From NCBI GenBank assembly GCA_946494015.1, contig CAMMBL010000005.1:1-33955 (forward strand): DNA of 33,955 nt, in the 5' to 3' direction. Source of the DNA: an uncultured Mycoplasmatota bacterium. GTDB lineage: Bacteria > Bacillota_I > Bacilli_A > RF39 > UBA660. Of the stretch, positions 18,188 to 27,108 are shown piece after piece. The notes beneath the pieces are model-generated. The model was not told where the DNA came from. It ran no database searches and saw nothing but the letters and a program-made list of their open reading frames with translations. Both the position numbers and the translations under genes were made by a program. Positions within the stretch are counted from its first letter, which is position 1; the number at the start of each line of letters is the position of its first letter.

Positions 18188-20248
18188 TTATTCTTTAATT
18201 ATTCTCTTACTACAGTAATAAGTAATTAATAAGTAACCACCATATATTACTACAAGGAATACTGCTGTTAAAACTATGGCAAGTAATAAGCTCTCATTAC
18301 CAAAGGTTTCTAAGATATAATTACAGAATATTATACCAAAGATAGAATGGATAATGGCAACTACAAGTGGTGCTAGGAAAAATATCGCTATTTGTCTAAA
18401 TAAAGCTTTATTAATAAGTTTCTCATCAGCCCCAATTTTCCTTAACATCTTAAATCTTTCTTTATTTTCAGTCGCTTCACTTAACTCTTTTAAAGCAAGT
18501 ATTGCAGCACTACTTATTAAGAAAATTACTCCAAGATATAGACCAATAAAGGTAACTAAAGCTCCAAGTCCTACACTACCTTCATATATAGAAAGTCTTG
18601 TACTAGCATCTAATGTCGATCCAATATTTTCAAGGGCATCACTTTTACTAATTAAAAGATTTTCTATCTCTTGTTTCTCATCATCTGTATCAGCTTTATA
18701 GTTAGCATATAAATATTCTTTTTCTACAGTTAAATTACTAACGGCATTATCTGGTACAATAAATATTCCATCATTAACATGACTATTAGATATCTCTAAG
18801 AAACCATCCATACATTTATCATATTTAGGATAATAGGTTTTACCATCAATAGTAATAGGTGTATCAATGGCTAAAGCTGCGTTTCTAACGCCAACCATAC
18901 TATCATAGTCTGCTATTACTAGATATTCATCATTATCTAATGTATGAGTATCAAGTCCAAGTATTTTAGCGACTTTATTATAATCACTTACTGTAACAAT
19001 TTCTTCTATAGCATCATAAGTCATAAATGGATATTTCTCTTTCATATAACTGTAAGTATTACCTAACGTATCTTTTAAAGTAAGATTGGGGGTAGCATAA
19101 GTATTAATATCAACTATATTTTTATAGTATTCATTTATATTAAAACCTATGCTATCTAAATCATCTTTAATACTTAGATAAGAATTATTAATTTGTGCTT
19201 CACTATAGCCATATTCTTCCATATATTCTCTTGGTATATTTTTGGTTTTAGCAAGCTGTATATCAACAGGTGCTAACTCTTTTAAGTTCGCTGTCATAGC
19301 ATTTTTCATTGACATACAACTTGAAAAGACACAGATTGTTACAAAAAGCATTAAACATATAACTGTCATTGAAAACACTGTAGTATTAATCTTGCTACTA
19401 AACTGTTTTATCGTAAAACTATTTAGTCCTTTATAATAGAACTTCTTAAAGTGTTGTAATACTCTTAAGACAAGTCCTGATAATGAAAAAAATAGTAAAA
19501 ATGTTCCTAAGGCACCAAGACCTATAATTAAGAATATTCGCCATGTCTCTCTTAGGTTATCTACACCAACAGTTACAGAATAATAAGAGTATCCTAATAT
19601 AGCAACAGCTACTATAAAGATATCTATACAAAGATATGGATTTTTTAATTTAACAGTTTCTGTTTTTCTATTAGCATTTATTAAATCTATCAACTTACAC
19701 CGTGAAACGCTAATAGTATTAAATATCATTACAAGTAAATACATGATACCAAAGTAAATAATGGTCTTGAAAATAGCATTAGTACTAATAACAAAAGTAA
19801 ACTCTGTAAGATCAGCTTCAAACATATTAGCAACGATAACACTCATAACTTGTGATAGGACACATCCTAATAATAATCCTACTATAAGTGATAATAAGCC
19901 AATTAAGAATGTTTCTAATACTAATATTTTAGATATTTTTCCTTTACTCATACCAAGAGTCATATAAATACCAAACTCTTTATTCCTTCGTTTCATTAAA
20001 AATCTTGATGCATAAATTATAAGAAAGCCTAAAACAAAAGAAACAAAGACAGATACTCCACTTAACATATTTAACATTAAATCTATGATATCTTTAGTAC
20101 TTTCAGATACCTTCATCATCGCTGTTTGTGAGTCTATTGCATTAAATACATAGAATATAGCAACCCCAAGTACTAAAGTAAAAAAGTAAATAGCATAATC
20201 ACTTATACTTTTCTTAATATTTTTAAAAGCTAGTTTAAAGAGCATCAT
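18188..20248 (-). CDS. BceB-type ABC transporter permease (FtsX-like)
   Basis: 686 aa, FtsX-type TM segments with large extracellular domain; paired with ATPase and BceRS-like TCS. Confidence 0.93.
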   Translation of the reverse strand: MMLFKLAFKNIKKSISDYAIYFFTLVLGVAIFYVFNAIDSQTAMMKVSESTKDIIDLMLNMLSGVSVFVSFVLGFLIIYASRFLMKRRNKEFGIYMTLGMSKGKISKILVLETFLIGLLSLIVGLLLGCVLSQVMSVIVANMFEADLTEFTFVISTNAIFKTIIYFGIMYLLVMIFNTISVSRCKLIDLINANRKTETVKLKNPYLCIDIFIVAVAILGYSYYSVTVGVDNLRETWRIFLIIGLGALGTFLLFFSLSGLVLRVLQHFKKFYYKGLNSFTIKQFSSKINTTVFSMTVICLMLFVTICVFSSCMSMKNAMTANLKELAPVDIQLAKTKNIPREYMEEYGYSEAQINNSYLSIKDDLDSIGFNINEYYKNIVDINTYATPNLTLKDTLGNTYSYMKEKYPFMTYDAIEEIVTVSDYNKVAKILGLDTHTLDNDEYLVIADYDSMVGVRNAALAIDTPITIDGKTYYPKYDKCMDGFLEISNSHVNDGIFIVPDNAVSNLTVEKEYLYANYKADTDDEKQEIENLLISKSDALENIGSTLDASTRLSIYEGSVGLGALVTFIGLYLGVIFLISSAAILALKELSEATENKERFKMLRKIGADEKLINKALFRQIAIFFLAPLVVAIIHSIFGIIFCNYILETFGNESLLLAIVLTAVFLVVIYGGYLLITYYCSKRIIKE

Positions 20249-21002
20249 TTAAATCCCCTCCTAAAAGGGTTACTACATCAATTATCTCATCAAAAAACTC
20301 TTTTCGACTCTTATCTCCTCTTATAATCTCATTAAAGATCTTTCCATCTTTAATAAAGATTACTCTTTTTGCATAACTTGCTGTAAAAGCATCATGAGTA
20401 ACCATTAAAATAGTTGCATCAAACTCATCATTTAAATAATTAAAACTATCAAGTAACATCTTACTAGACTTAGAATCTAAGGCTCCTGTTGGTTCATCAG
20501 CAAGTATTAATTTAGGCTCTGTAATAATCGCTCTAGCACTAGCAACTCTTTGTTTTTCACCACCACTCATCTGATAGGGATATTTATTTAGAATATGACT
20601 TATTCCAAGTTTTTTAGCCGTATCTTTAACAAGCCTATCTATTTCTTTATAACCTTTATCTTGTATAGATAAAGCTAAGGCAATATTTTCATATGCAGTT
20701 AAGGTATCTAAAAGATTAAAGTCTTGAAAGATAAAACCCAATTCTTCCCTTCTAAACTTATTTAAATCATTTCCTTTTAGTTTAGTAATATCAACCCCAT
20801 TCATATAAATATGACCTGAAGTTACTCTATCAATAGTAGAAATACAGTTAAGTAAAGTAGTTTTACCACTACCAGATGAACCCATAATAGCGACAAACTC
20901 ACCTTTACTTACTTCAAAAGAAATATTATTAATCGCTTTAGTTAAACCACTTCTTGACCCATAATACTTCTCAATATTATCAATCTTTAATAAATTTGCC
21001 AT
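20235..21002 (-). CDS. BceA-type ABC transporter ATPase
   Basis: Walker A GSSGSGKTT, MSGGEKQR signature, Walker B LILADEPTGALD. Confidence 0.96.
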   Translation of the reverse strand: MANLLKIDNIEKYYGSRSGLTKAINNISFEVSKGEFVAIMGSSGSGKTTLLNCISTIDRVTSGHIYMNGVDITKLKGNDLNKFRREELGFIFQDFNLLDTLTAYENIALALSIQDKGYKEIDRLVKDTAKKLGISHILNKYPYQMSGGEKQRVASARAIITEPKLILADEPTGALDSKSSKMLLDSFNYLNDEFDATILMVTHDAFTASYAKRVIFIKDGKIFNEIIRGDKSRKEFFDEIIDVVTLLGGDLNDAL

Positions 21003-21074
21003 AATTTCTCCTCCTCACAAAAGAAAATATACTACTATTTATGTCTTTTGTCGTTCGTTTAACCTTACAGAATC

Positions 21075-22082
21075 TTACTTTTTTGTAATATTATAAAAAT
21101 CTTTCTTATAAATTGTAATAATAACTTTAGTATATTTATCTATCTTAGAAGAAATCTCTATTTTATGACCAAGTTTTTCACATAACTCCTTACATAGATA
21201 AAGTCCCATACCTGTAGATTTAGAACTAGCACTTCTTCCATTATTACCTGTAAACGTCTTATTAAAGACTCTTGGTAAATCACTTTTACTAATACCTTTG
21301 CCATTATCATAAATACTAATAGTAACAAAGTTATCAAAGTCTTCACCACTTATTTCAATAACAGAATCTTTTTCTTTCTTATATTTAATACTATTACTAA
21401 CAATTTGATTAATAATAAACTCTAACCATTTAGAATCAGTTAATACTTTTAAATTACAATTATTAACTTTAAAATCTATATCTAAAGCAAGTAGATCATC
21501 TTTATTTCTTAATGCTACATTTTTAATAATTGTATCTAAATCCCATTCTTTAATTAAATAATCATTATTAGCATTTTCAATTCTTACATAATAAAGTATC
21601 TGTTCTACATAATCTTCTAATTCTTTTAATACTCTTAATACATTTTTATCTTTTCTATTCATTAAAGTAAGACTAGCAAGAGGAAGTTTAACTTCATGTA
21701 TCCATAACTCTATATATTCTTTAAAGTCATCCTGTTTCTTTTTTAATTTACTTATTAAATCATGTTCATTCTTATTAACTTCATCTAAAACATCATAAAG
21801 TATCTTACCTTCTAAAAAGTTAGGAACAAGCACCATCTCTATTAAAAGATATTTTTTATCTAAAGTGTTTAATTTATCAAGTAATTCATCATAAAACTTT
21901 CTTTTTCTAAAGTAATCATAAAGTAAAATGATAATAAAGATAACGACAGTGAAAACAGTTATAAAGATAATAATACTTCTAGTTAATTTTAAAGCTATTA
22001 AGAATAGTATTAATATGATTATATAAATAGCAAAGATTATAAAAGCATAAAGTTTATCTTTTAAATAAGTATTTAACTTCAT
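21075..22082 (-). CDS. BceS-type (intramembrane-sensing) histidine kinase
   Basis: Two N-terminal TMs with short loop, IHEVKLPLASL H-box, STGMGLYLCKELCEKLGHKI. Confidence 0.94.
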   Translation of the reverse strand: MKLNTYLKDKLYAFIIFAIYIIILILFLIALKLTRSIIIFITVFTVVIFIIILLYDYFRKRKFYDELLDKLNTLDKKYLLIEMVLVPNFLEGKILYDVLDEVNKNEHDLISKLKKKQDDFKEYIELWIHEVKLPLASLTLMNRKDKNVLRVLKELEDYVEQILYYVRIENANNDYLIKEWDLDTIIKNVALRNKDDLLALDIDFKVNNCNLKVLTDSKWLEFIINQIVSNSIKYKKEKDSVIEISGEDFDNFVTISIYDNGKGISKSDLPRVFNKTFTGNNGRSASSKSTGMGLYLCKELCEKLGHKIEISSKIDKYTKVIITIYKKDFYNITKK

Positions 22083-22744
22083 TTTAATAAATATCCTTCT
22101 TTCTTTCTTGTAACAATAACATCAGAATATCCCATATCATATAGTTTTCCTCTTAATCTACTAATATTAACTGTTAGGGCATTATCATTTATATAAAGAT
22201 CACTATTCCATAAATAACTCATTAAATCATCACGAGCTACTATATTTCCTCTATTATTCAAAAGATAGGTAAAGATTAACATTTCATTTTTAGTTAAATA
22301 AAACTCATTATTATCTTTAACAACTATCCCCTTATTAGGATATATCTTTAAATCTTCATATTCTAAATAATCAAAGCTTTTCTTCATTCTTTTAAAGATA
22401 TTATTAATTCTAAGTAAAAGTATAGTCGGATTATATGGTTTAGTAATATAATCATCCGCTCCATAACTAATAGATAACACTTCATCTATTGTTTTATTGC
22501 TACTAGTTAGCATAATAACAGGAGTATTTATTTTATCATCTCGAAGATTTTTAAGTAAAGTTTCACCATTTAAATAAGGAATATTAATATCTAAAAGTAT
22601 TAAATCAGGATTTAGTTTAATAATTTCTTCTTTACTATTTTTAAAATCTGTTAATATTAAAACCTCATATCCTGAATTAGATAATAAGTTAGATAATTCA
22701 TCACATAAAGTTTTATCATCTTCTACAATTAATATTTTCTCCAT
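22079..22744 (-). CDS. BceR-type OmpR-family response regulator
   Basis: MEKILIVEDDKTLC...; receiver plus winged helix. Likely start ATG 22744 with GGGTGAG RBS. Confidence 0.94.
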   Translation of the reverse strand: MEKILIVEDDKTLCDELSNLLSNSGYEVLILTDFKNSKEEIIKLNPDLILLDINIPYLNGETLLKNLRDDKINTPVIMLTSSNKTIDEVLSISYGADDYITKPYNPTILLLRINNIFKRMKKSFDYLEYEDLKIYPNKGIVVKDNNEFYLTKNEMLIFTYLLNNRGNIVARDDLMSYLWNSDLYINDNALTVNISRLRGKLYDMGYSDVIVTRKKEGYLLK

Positions 22745-22796
22745 AAATCTCACCCAATAATAGAATATCAAAAAAAATAGCATTATGCATTAAAAT

Positions 22797-22825
22797 TTGA
22801 TTAGTAACTAATATTAATTTATATT
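22797..22825 (+). promoter_or_regulatory. Plus-strand promoter divergent from the bceR-like gene
   Basis: TTGATT (22797-22802), 17-nt spacer, TATATT (22820-22825). Confidence 0.45.
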
Positions 22826-22919
22826 GTTTGTAGAAGATACGATAATTTCATTCTGTTACTTTTATAACGGGTATAGTGTCTCTTTAATTTTTTAAGTTTT
22901 TCTTGCATATTATTTAGTA

Positions 22920-23093
22920 CTTATGATATCTAAGTAGTAAGAGAAGTGAATATCATACCTCGGTATAATGCTGGGACATCCCCTTCTTTTAAAAGCTTTT
23001 AACAATACGTAATTAAAATGGTATATTAATACCGAGTAGTGCCAGAGAAAATTTAGAAGCCCCTGGTCATTTTATTTATAGGGTGGCATCTAA
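22920..23093 (+). ncRNA. Candidate structured 5' leader of the 38-aa ORF
   Basis: Pairs TGATAT/ATATCA (22924-22929/22950-22955), CTCGGTAT/ATACCGAG (22959-22966/23029-23036), and competing CCAG/CTGG versus CCCT/AGGG at the RBS. Confidence 0.4.
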
Positions 23094-23210
23094 ATGAAAG
23101 AATATATGAGTAATGAGCAATTAATTGATTATTTAATTTCTAAAAAAGTTAATGTTATTAATAAAGGAAGCATAAAGAAAATTGGAAATAATTACCGATT
23201 TCAATTATAA
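23094..23210 (+). CDS. Unannotated 38-aa ORF
   Basis: MKEYMSNEQLIDYLISKKVNVINKGSIKKIGNNYRFQL*, preceded by AGGGTGG at 7-nt spacing. Confidence 0.45.
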   Translation: MKEYMSNEQLIDYLISKKVNVINKGSIKKIGNNYRFQL

Positions 23211-23239
23211 CAAACATTTGCTAGTGTATATATTGACAC

Positions 23240-23269
23240 TTAAACATTTAAGCATTTAAACATTTAGAC
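23240..23269. repeat. 8-bp tandem repeat (TTAAACAT / TTAAGCAT / TTAAACAT / TTAGAC)
   Basis: About 3.75 units read directly. Confidence 0.7.
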
Positions 23270-23343
23270 TGTACCTTGCCGTCTCTATTTTTTATTCTTT
23301 TCTTTATAGGAATAATATATGTTCTATTACTCATAGCAATGAA

Positions 23344-23447
23344 CTTAATAAAAATAGCACCATCCATTTTAGGATAGTGCTGTAACCTAGCAAATAAAGG
23401 CAAGCACTCAAGTAGAGTGTCCTTTTTTATGAGATTATCTCTCACTT
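23344..23447 (-). ncRNA. Candidate ~100-nt small RNA overlapping a 65-aa ORF (23248-23445)
   Basis: Minus strand promoter TTGCAT-16-TATAGT (23454-23481), hairpins GAGAT/ATCTC and CACTC/GAGTG, terminator hairpin GCACTATCC-TAAAAT-GGATGGTGC followed by TATTTTTATT. Confidence 0.45.
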
Positions 23448-23497
23448 ACTTATACTATACAATAATTTTAAAATTATGCAACTACCAATATTTTCCA

Positions 23498-23977
23498 CTA
23501 ATCATTAGTAACTATTCCTAATATCTCTACATTATAAGTATTATCCCCTACTTTATAACTTACTTTATCTCCTACTTTTTTACCATAAATTGCAGAACCT
23601 AAAGGACTATTTAAGGTTATGCTATTATCATCGATATTACTATTAATATCACCAGTTAGAATATATTTTTCAACTGTATCATCATCTATAAATAATAACT
23701 CTACTTTCATATTAAGACTAACTGTGCCATTAGATTTCTTATCTACAATAACTATATCTTTTAACATGCTTTTCTTTTTATTATATTTTTGAAATAACTC
23801 GGCTTCCTTTCTCATAGCATCTTCATAAGCAAAGTTATCATGCCAGCCATCTCCATAAGCATCATCACTTACATATAAACTCATTAGTTTAGCATTGTCA
23901 TCTATTTCTTTTTTTATATCTTCAAGACTCTTTAAATAATTCTCATAACCCACTTTATCTAAATATATTTTACTCAT
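23498..23977 (-). CDS. GreA/GreB-family transcript cleavage factor homolog
   Basis: MSKIYLDKVGYENYLKSLEDIKKEI...SPLGSAIYGKKVGDKVSYKVGDNTYNVEILGI: GreA-type coiled coil and C-terminal domain. Start ATG 23977 overlaps the helD stop. Confidence 0.85.
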   Translation of the reverse strand: MSKIYLDKVGYENYLKSLEDIKKEIDDNAKLMSLYVSDDAYGDGWHDNFAYEDAMRKEAELFQKYNKKKSMLKDIVIVDKKSNGTVSLNMKVELLFIDDDTVEKYILTGDINSNIDDNSITLNSPLGSAIYGKKVGDKVSYKVGDNTYNVEILGIVTND

Positions 23978-25970
23978 AGATAATAAGCTCCTCTCTTGCT
24001 CTTGTACAAGCGACATAATATAGATATTTATTTTTCTTAAAGGTTTCATCATTATCTATTATAATAACACTATCAAACTCTAGGCCTTTAGCAATATAAC
24101 TAGGAACTACTACTAAATCTTTAATAAATGATTTAGAGTCTTCAGTTAATAAACTAATATTTAAATCATTTTTTAATAAGTCATAAATAACCTCGGCTTC
24201 CCTATTTTCTTTAGTGATGATAGCAAGAGACTTATATGTATTAGTTAGAGTATTTATATCAGTAAGTAATGTCTCTTTAATATCTTTAGGTTTTCTAATA
24301 AGAACATCTTTCTTATTACTCTTTTTAATAGCATTAACATAATCTAAATTTAATATTTTATTAGTATATTCTATTATCTCTTTAGTAGACCTATAAGTCT
24401 TTAATAACTCTAAGTAATTACTATCTGAAAATATCTCTTTTAATTCTTCAAGAGTATCATATTTATAATAAGGATTAATATTCTGATTAACATCACCTAA
24501 TATGGTAAAATCTGCTTTTTTAAACATCTCTTTAATAATTACATATTGTAAATAATTATAGTCCTGGGCTTCATCAATAACTACTTGTTTAATATAATTA
24601 TTATAAGGAAAACCAAATAATTTACCTTTTAAATATGATATAAGTAGGGCATCATCATAACCTATTACTTTGGTATTTTTAATCTCTAACTTATATTTAG
24701 CATAACTACTCTTAAAGAAGTCTTTATAGATATCTTTTATATTTAAAGAAACATTAATGTTTTCTTTAATTAATTTTCTAATCGGAGCCTTTCTCTTACC
24801 AGGAGTTCCATAATACTTTAATGATAAATATTTAGAGGCTTCATCAATTCTTTCTACTAAAGGGAATCTACTATATTTATCTTTAAGTAAATAGTTTAAC
24901 TCATCACTACTTACTTCATTTATCTTATCTAGTTCTATATTATTAATAACTTTAAAGTTCTTTATAAAAGCACTAATATAATTATCTAAGTCTTTAATAA
25001 TCTCTTTACTCTGTTTATATTTAATAATATCTACATCACTCTTATCACCTTTATAATACTTACTAATAAATGAGGGAAAACTCTCTATATTTTTATACTC
25101 TTTTAAGAAATAACTTAAGTAATCACTAAAGGTTGTCTCAAGAGTGTTCGCTTCTCCTAACTCAGGTAAGACATTAGAAATATATTCTAAAAATATCTTA
25201 TTAGGTGAAAAGATTAAAACATTATTAGAACTTAAATTATTAATTCTATATAGAAGAAAAGCGATACGATGTAAGGCTACAGATGTTTTCCCACTACCAG
25301 CGATACCTTGTACTATTAGATTATGGTCATCTAAATTACGAATTATTTTATTCTGTTCAGCTTGTATTGTATTAACAATGTTTTTCATCTTTTCATTATC
25401 AGTTGTAGCAATTACTTTTTGTAATAATTCATCATCTATATTTAGAGAATTATCAAAAACATTTATAAGATTTCTCTTATCTATTATATATTGTCTTTTT
25501 CTTAAAAGACTTCCTTTGTGAATATAGTCATCTACTCTATATTTACAAGGGCCTACTTCATAATCATAAAACAAACTGCAAATAGGACTACGCCAGTCAT
25601 AAAGAATATTATCATAATTCTCATCTTTTAAATAAGTTAAAGCCATATAAATATCATAAGTATTACCTTCATTATCTTTATAGAGAAAAGATGCAAAATA
25701 AGGCTTATCTTTAATATTAATTAAAGACTTATAATACTTTCTTTTACTGAGTACTCTTAAAGCTTCTAACTCATCGCTTGCCATTACTTGATTAAATTCA
25801 GCACTATCAAATGAAGATCTATCTTGATAATTAAATTTTCTAAAATTAATGAGTTCTTCTTCCCTTAAAAATAAGTCGCTACTAGATTTTTCAATTTCTT
25901 TATCAAGCGTTGCTAAAACATCCTGTAACTTCTTCTTTTCTTTTACTATTTCTTCTTTACTAATAGACAT
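23970..25970 (-). CDS. helD: HelD-like UvrD-family helicase (RNA polymerase recycling)
   Basis: Coiled-coil N-terminus, YDWRSPICSLFYDYEVGP, Walker A VQGIAGSGKTSVALHRIAFLLYR, VIDEAQDYN, VACTRAREELIIYE. Start ATG 25970 with GAGGGA RBS. Confidence 0.88.
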   Translation of the reverse strand: MSISKEEIVKEKKKLQDVLATLDKEIEKSSSDLFLREEELINFRKFNYQDRSSFDSAEFNQVMASDELEALRVLSKRKYYKSLINIKDKPYFASFLYKDNEGNTYDIYMALTYLKDENYDNILYDWRSPICSLFYDYEVGPCKYRVDDYIHKGSLLRKRQYIIDKRNLINVFDNSLNIDDELLQKVIATTDNEKMKNIVNTIQAEQNKIIRNLDDHNLIVQGIAGSGKTSVALHRIAFLLYRINNLSSNNVLIFSPNKIFLEYISNVLPELGEANTLETTFSDYLSYFLKEYKNIESFPSFISKYYKGDKSDVDIIKYKQSKEIIKDLDNYISAFIKNFKVINNIELDKINEVSSDELNYLLKDKYSRFPLVERIDEASKYLSLKYYGTPGKRKAPIRKLIKENINVSLNIKDIYKDFFKSSYAKYKLEIKNTKVIGYDDALLISYLKGKLFGFPYNNYIKQVVIDEAQDYNYLQYVIIKEMFKKADFTILGDVNQNINPYYKYDTLEELKEIFSDSNYLELLKTYRSTKEIIEYTNKILNLDYVNAIKKSNKKDVLIRKPKDIKETLLTDINTLTNTYKSLAIITKENREAEVIYDLLKNDLNISLLTEDSKSFIKDLVVVPSYIAKGLEFDSVIIIDNDETFKKNKYLYYVACTRAREELIIYE

Positions 25971-26016
25971 ATTATCCCTCCTTCTAATCATTAGTAAAGT
26001 TCTTTAGAAAACTAAG

Positions 26017-26062
26017 AAAACCCGCATAAATTAATATGCAGTTATGTAAGTAACCGAGTTTT
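26017..26062 (-). terminator. Terminator-like three-way-junction in the helD leader (candidate attenuator)
   Basis: Minus strand outer stem AAAACTCG/CGGGTTTT enclosing GTTA-CTTACA-TAAC and GCATA-TTAATT-TATGC, followed by CTTAGTTTTC. Confidence 0.55.
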
Positions 26063-26068
26063 AAGCAT
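26042..26068 (-). CDS. Candidate 8-aa leader peptide of helD (MLKTRLLT)
   Basis: ATG CTT AAA ACT CGG TTA CTT ACA TAA, start ~6 nt after predicted TSS, stop inside the hairpin. No SD. Confidence 0.35.
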   Translation of the reverse strand: MLKTRLLT

Positions 26069-26080
26069 AACGTCAATAAA

Positions 26081-26109
26081 AATATAACAAATTAACAATA
26101 TTTTGTAAA
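26081..26109 (-). promoter_or_regulatory. helD promoter
   Basis: Minus strand TTTACA (26104-26109), 17-nt spacer, TATATT (26081-26086). Confidence 0.6.
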
Positions 26110-26163
26110 TATTTTTTTAAGTATAAAAAGTATTTTTAAAGAAAACATAATAATGGTGATATT

Positions 26164-27108
26164 ATGCAAATAAATTTAGGTTATGTAGGTAATCCTCCTA
26201 CTCTTTTAGATATATATTCTCATACTTTAACTTTTAAAGAGTTTTCTAAATATAAAGAAGATAAAGGAATAGATTTACTAACAAAAAGAATAAAGCTAAA
26301 CTTTAAAAACTTTGAACAAGTCTTAAAATATAACTATGATAACAAGATTAAATTCTATCGAATGACTCATACTATGTTCCCCTTACTTACTCATCCAAAT
26401 GTTAATATTGATTATAAATATGTCTTTAAAGATGACTTTGAAAGATTAAAAAAAATTATAAACAACTATAATATTAGAATAGATACTCATCCTGATGAAT
26501 TTTGCTTATTGACAAGCATAAATGACAATGTCACTGATAATAGTATAAAAATATTAAAATTTCATTTAGAAATATTTAAATTATTAGATATAAATGGTAA
26601 ATGTGTATTACATCTAGGTAGTGCTATGCCAACTAAAGAAGAAGCGATAAAAAGATTTATAAATAACTTTAATCATCTAAAAAATGAGCTAAAAAATCTA
26701 ATAATCCTTGAAAATGATGATAAAACTTATACTGTTACTGATACCTTAATGCTATGTGAAAAATTAAATATACCTATGGTTTTAGATTATCATCATTATA
26801 ATTGTAACCATCTAAAAAATGAAAAAATAGATAAATTATTGCCTAGAATTATAAAAACTTGGGAGCATACAGGCCTTAGTCCTAAGATGCACTTTTCCTG
26901 TCCTTTAAATGCTAAACAAAAAAGAAATCATAGTACTTATTTAAACTATAACTCCTTTGTTAAGTTTTTAAAATTATTAAAGCCTCTTAATACTGATATA
27001 GATATAATGTTAGAAGCAAAAGGGAAAGATGAAGCTTTATTTAGATTAGTAAGACAACTTAAATTTTATAAAGATTTTAAAGTAAAAGGAACTACTATTA
27101 TTTTGTAA
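26164..27108 (+). CDS. uvsE: UV damage endonuclease UvsE/UvdE
   Basis: INLGYV...YRMTHTMFPLLTHP, RIDTHPDEFCLL, LENDDKTYTV, VLDYHHYNC, DIMLEAKGKDEALFRL: UvdE TIM-barrel motifs. Confidence 0.93.
   Translation: MQINLGYVGNPPTLLDIYSHTLTFKEFSKYKEDKGIDLLTKRIKLNFKNFEQVLKYNYDNKIKFYRMTHTMFPLLTHPNVNIDYKYVFKDDFERLKKIINNYNIRIDTHPDEFCLLTSINDNVTDNSIKILKFHLEIFKLLDINGKCVLHLGSAMPTKEEAIKRFINNFNHLKNELKNLIILENDDKTYTVTDTLMLCEKLNIPMVLDYHHYNCNHLKNEKIDKLLPRIIKTWEHTGLSPKMHFSCPLNAKQKRNHSTYLNYNSFVKFLKLLKPLNTDIDIMLEAKGKDEALFRLVRQLKFYKDFKVKGTTIIL

Noticed and set aside
18354-19967. Plus-strand ORFs 18354-18701, 19242-19436, 19761-19967
   Set aside because: Antisense to the BceB-like permease; no independent coding signal.
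21158-21349. 63-aa minus ORF inside the first BceS-like kinase
   Set aside because: Alternate frame of the conserved HATPase domain.
23078-23092. AGGGTGGCATC resembling a second T-box core
   Set aside because: Lacks the essential UGGNACC/GCGG continuation and any stem I; better explained as the RBS of the 38-aa ORF.
22784-23480. Possible CRISPR array or group I/II intron
   Set aside because: No spaced direct repeats of CRISPR length, no intron domain V or core motifs, no reverse transcriptase.
25144-25521. 125-aa plus-strand ORF inside helD
   Set aside because: Antisense to the conserved helicase Walker region; composition of a shadow ORF.
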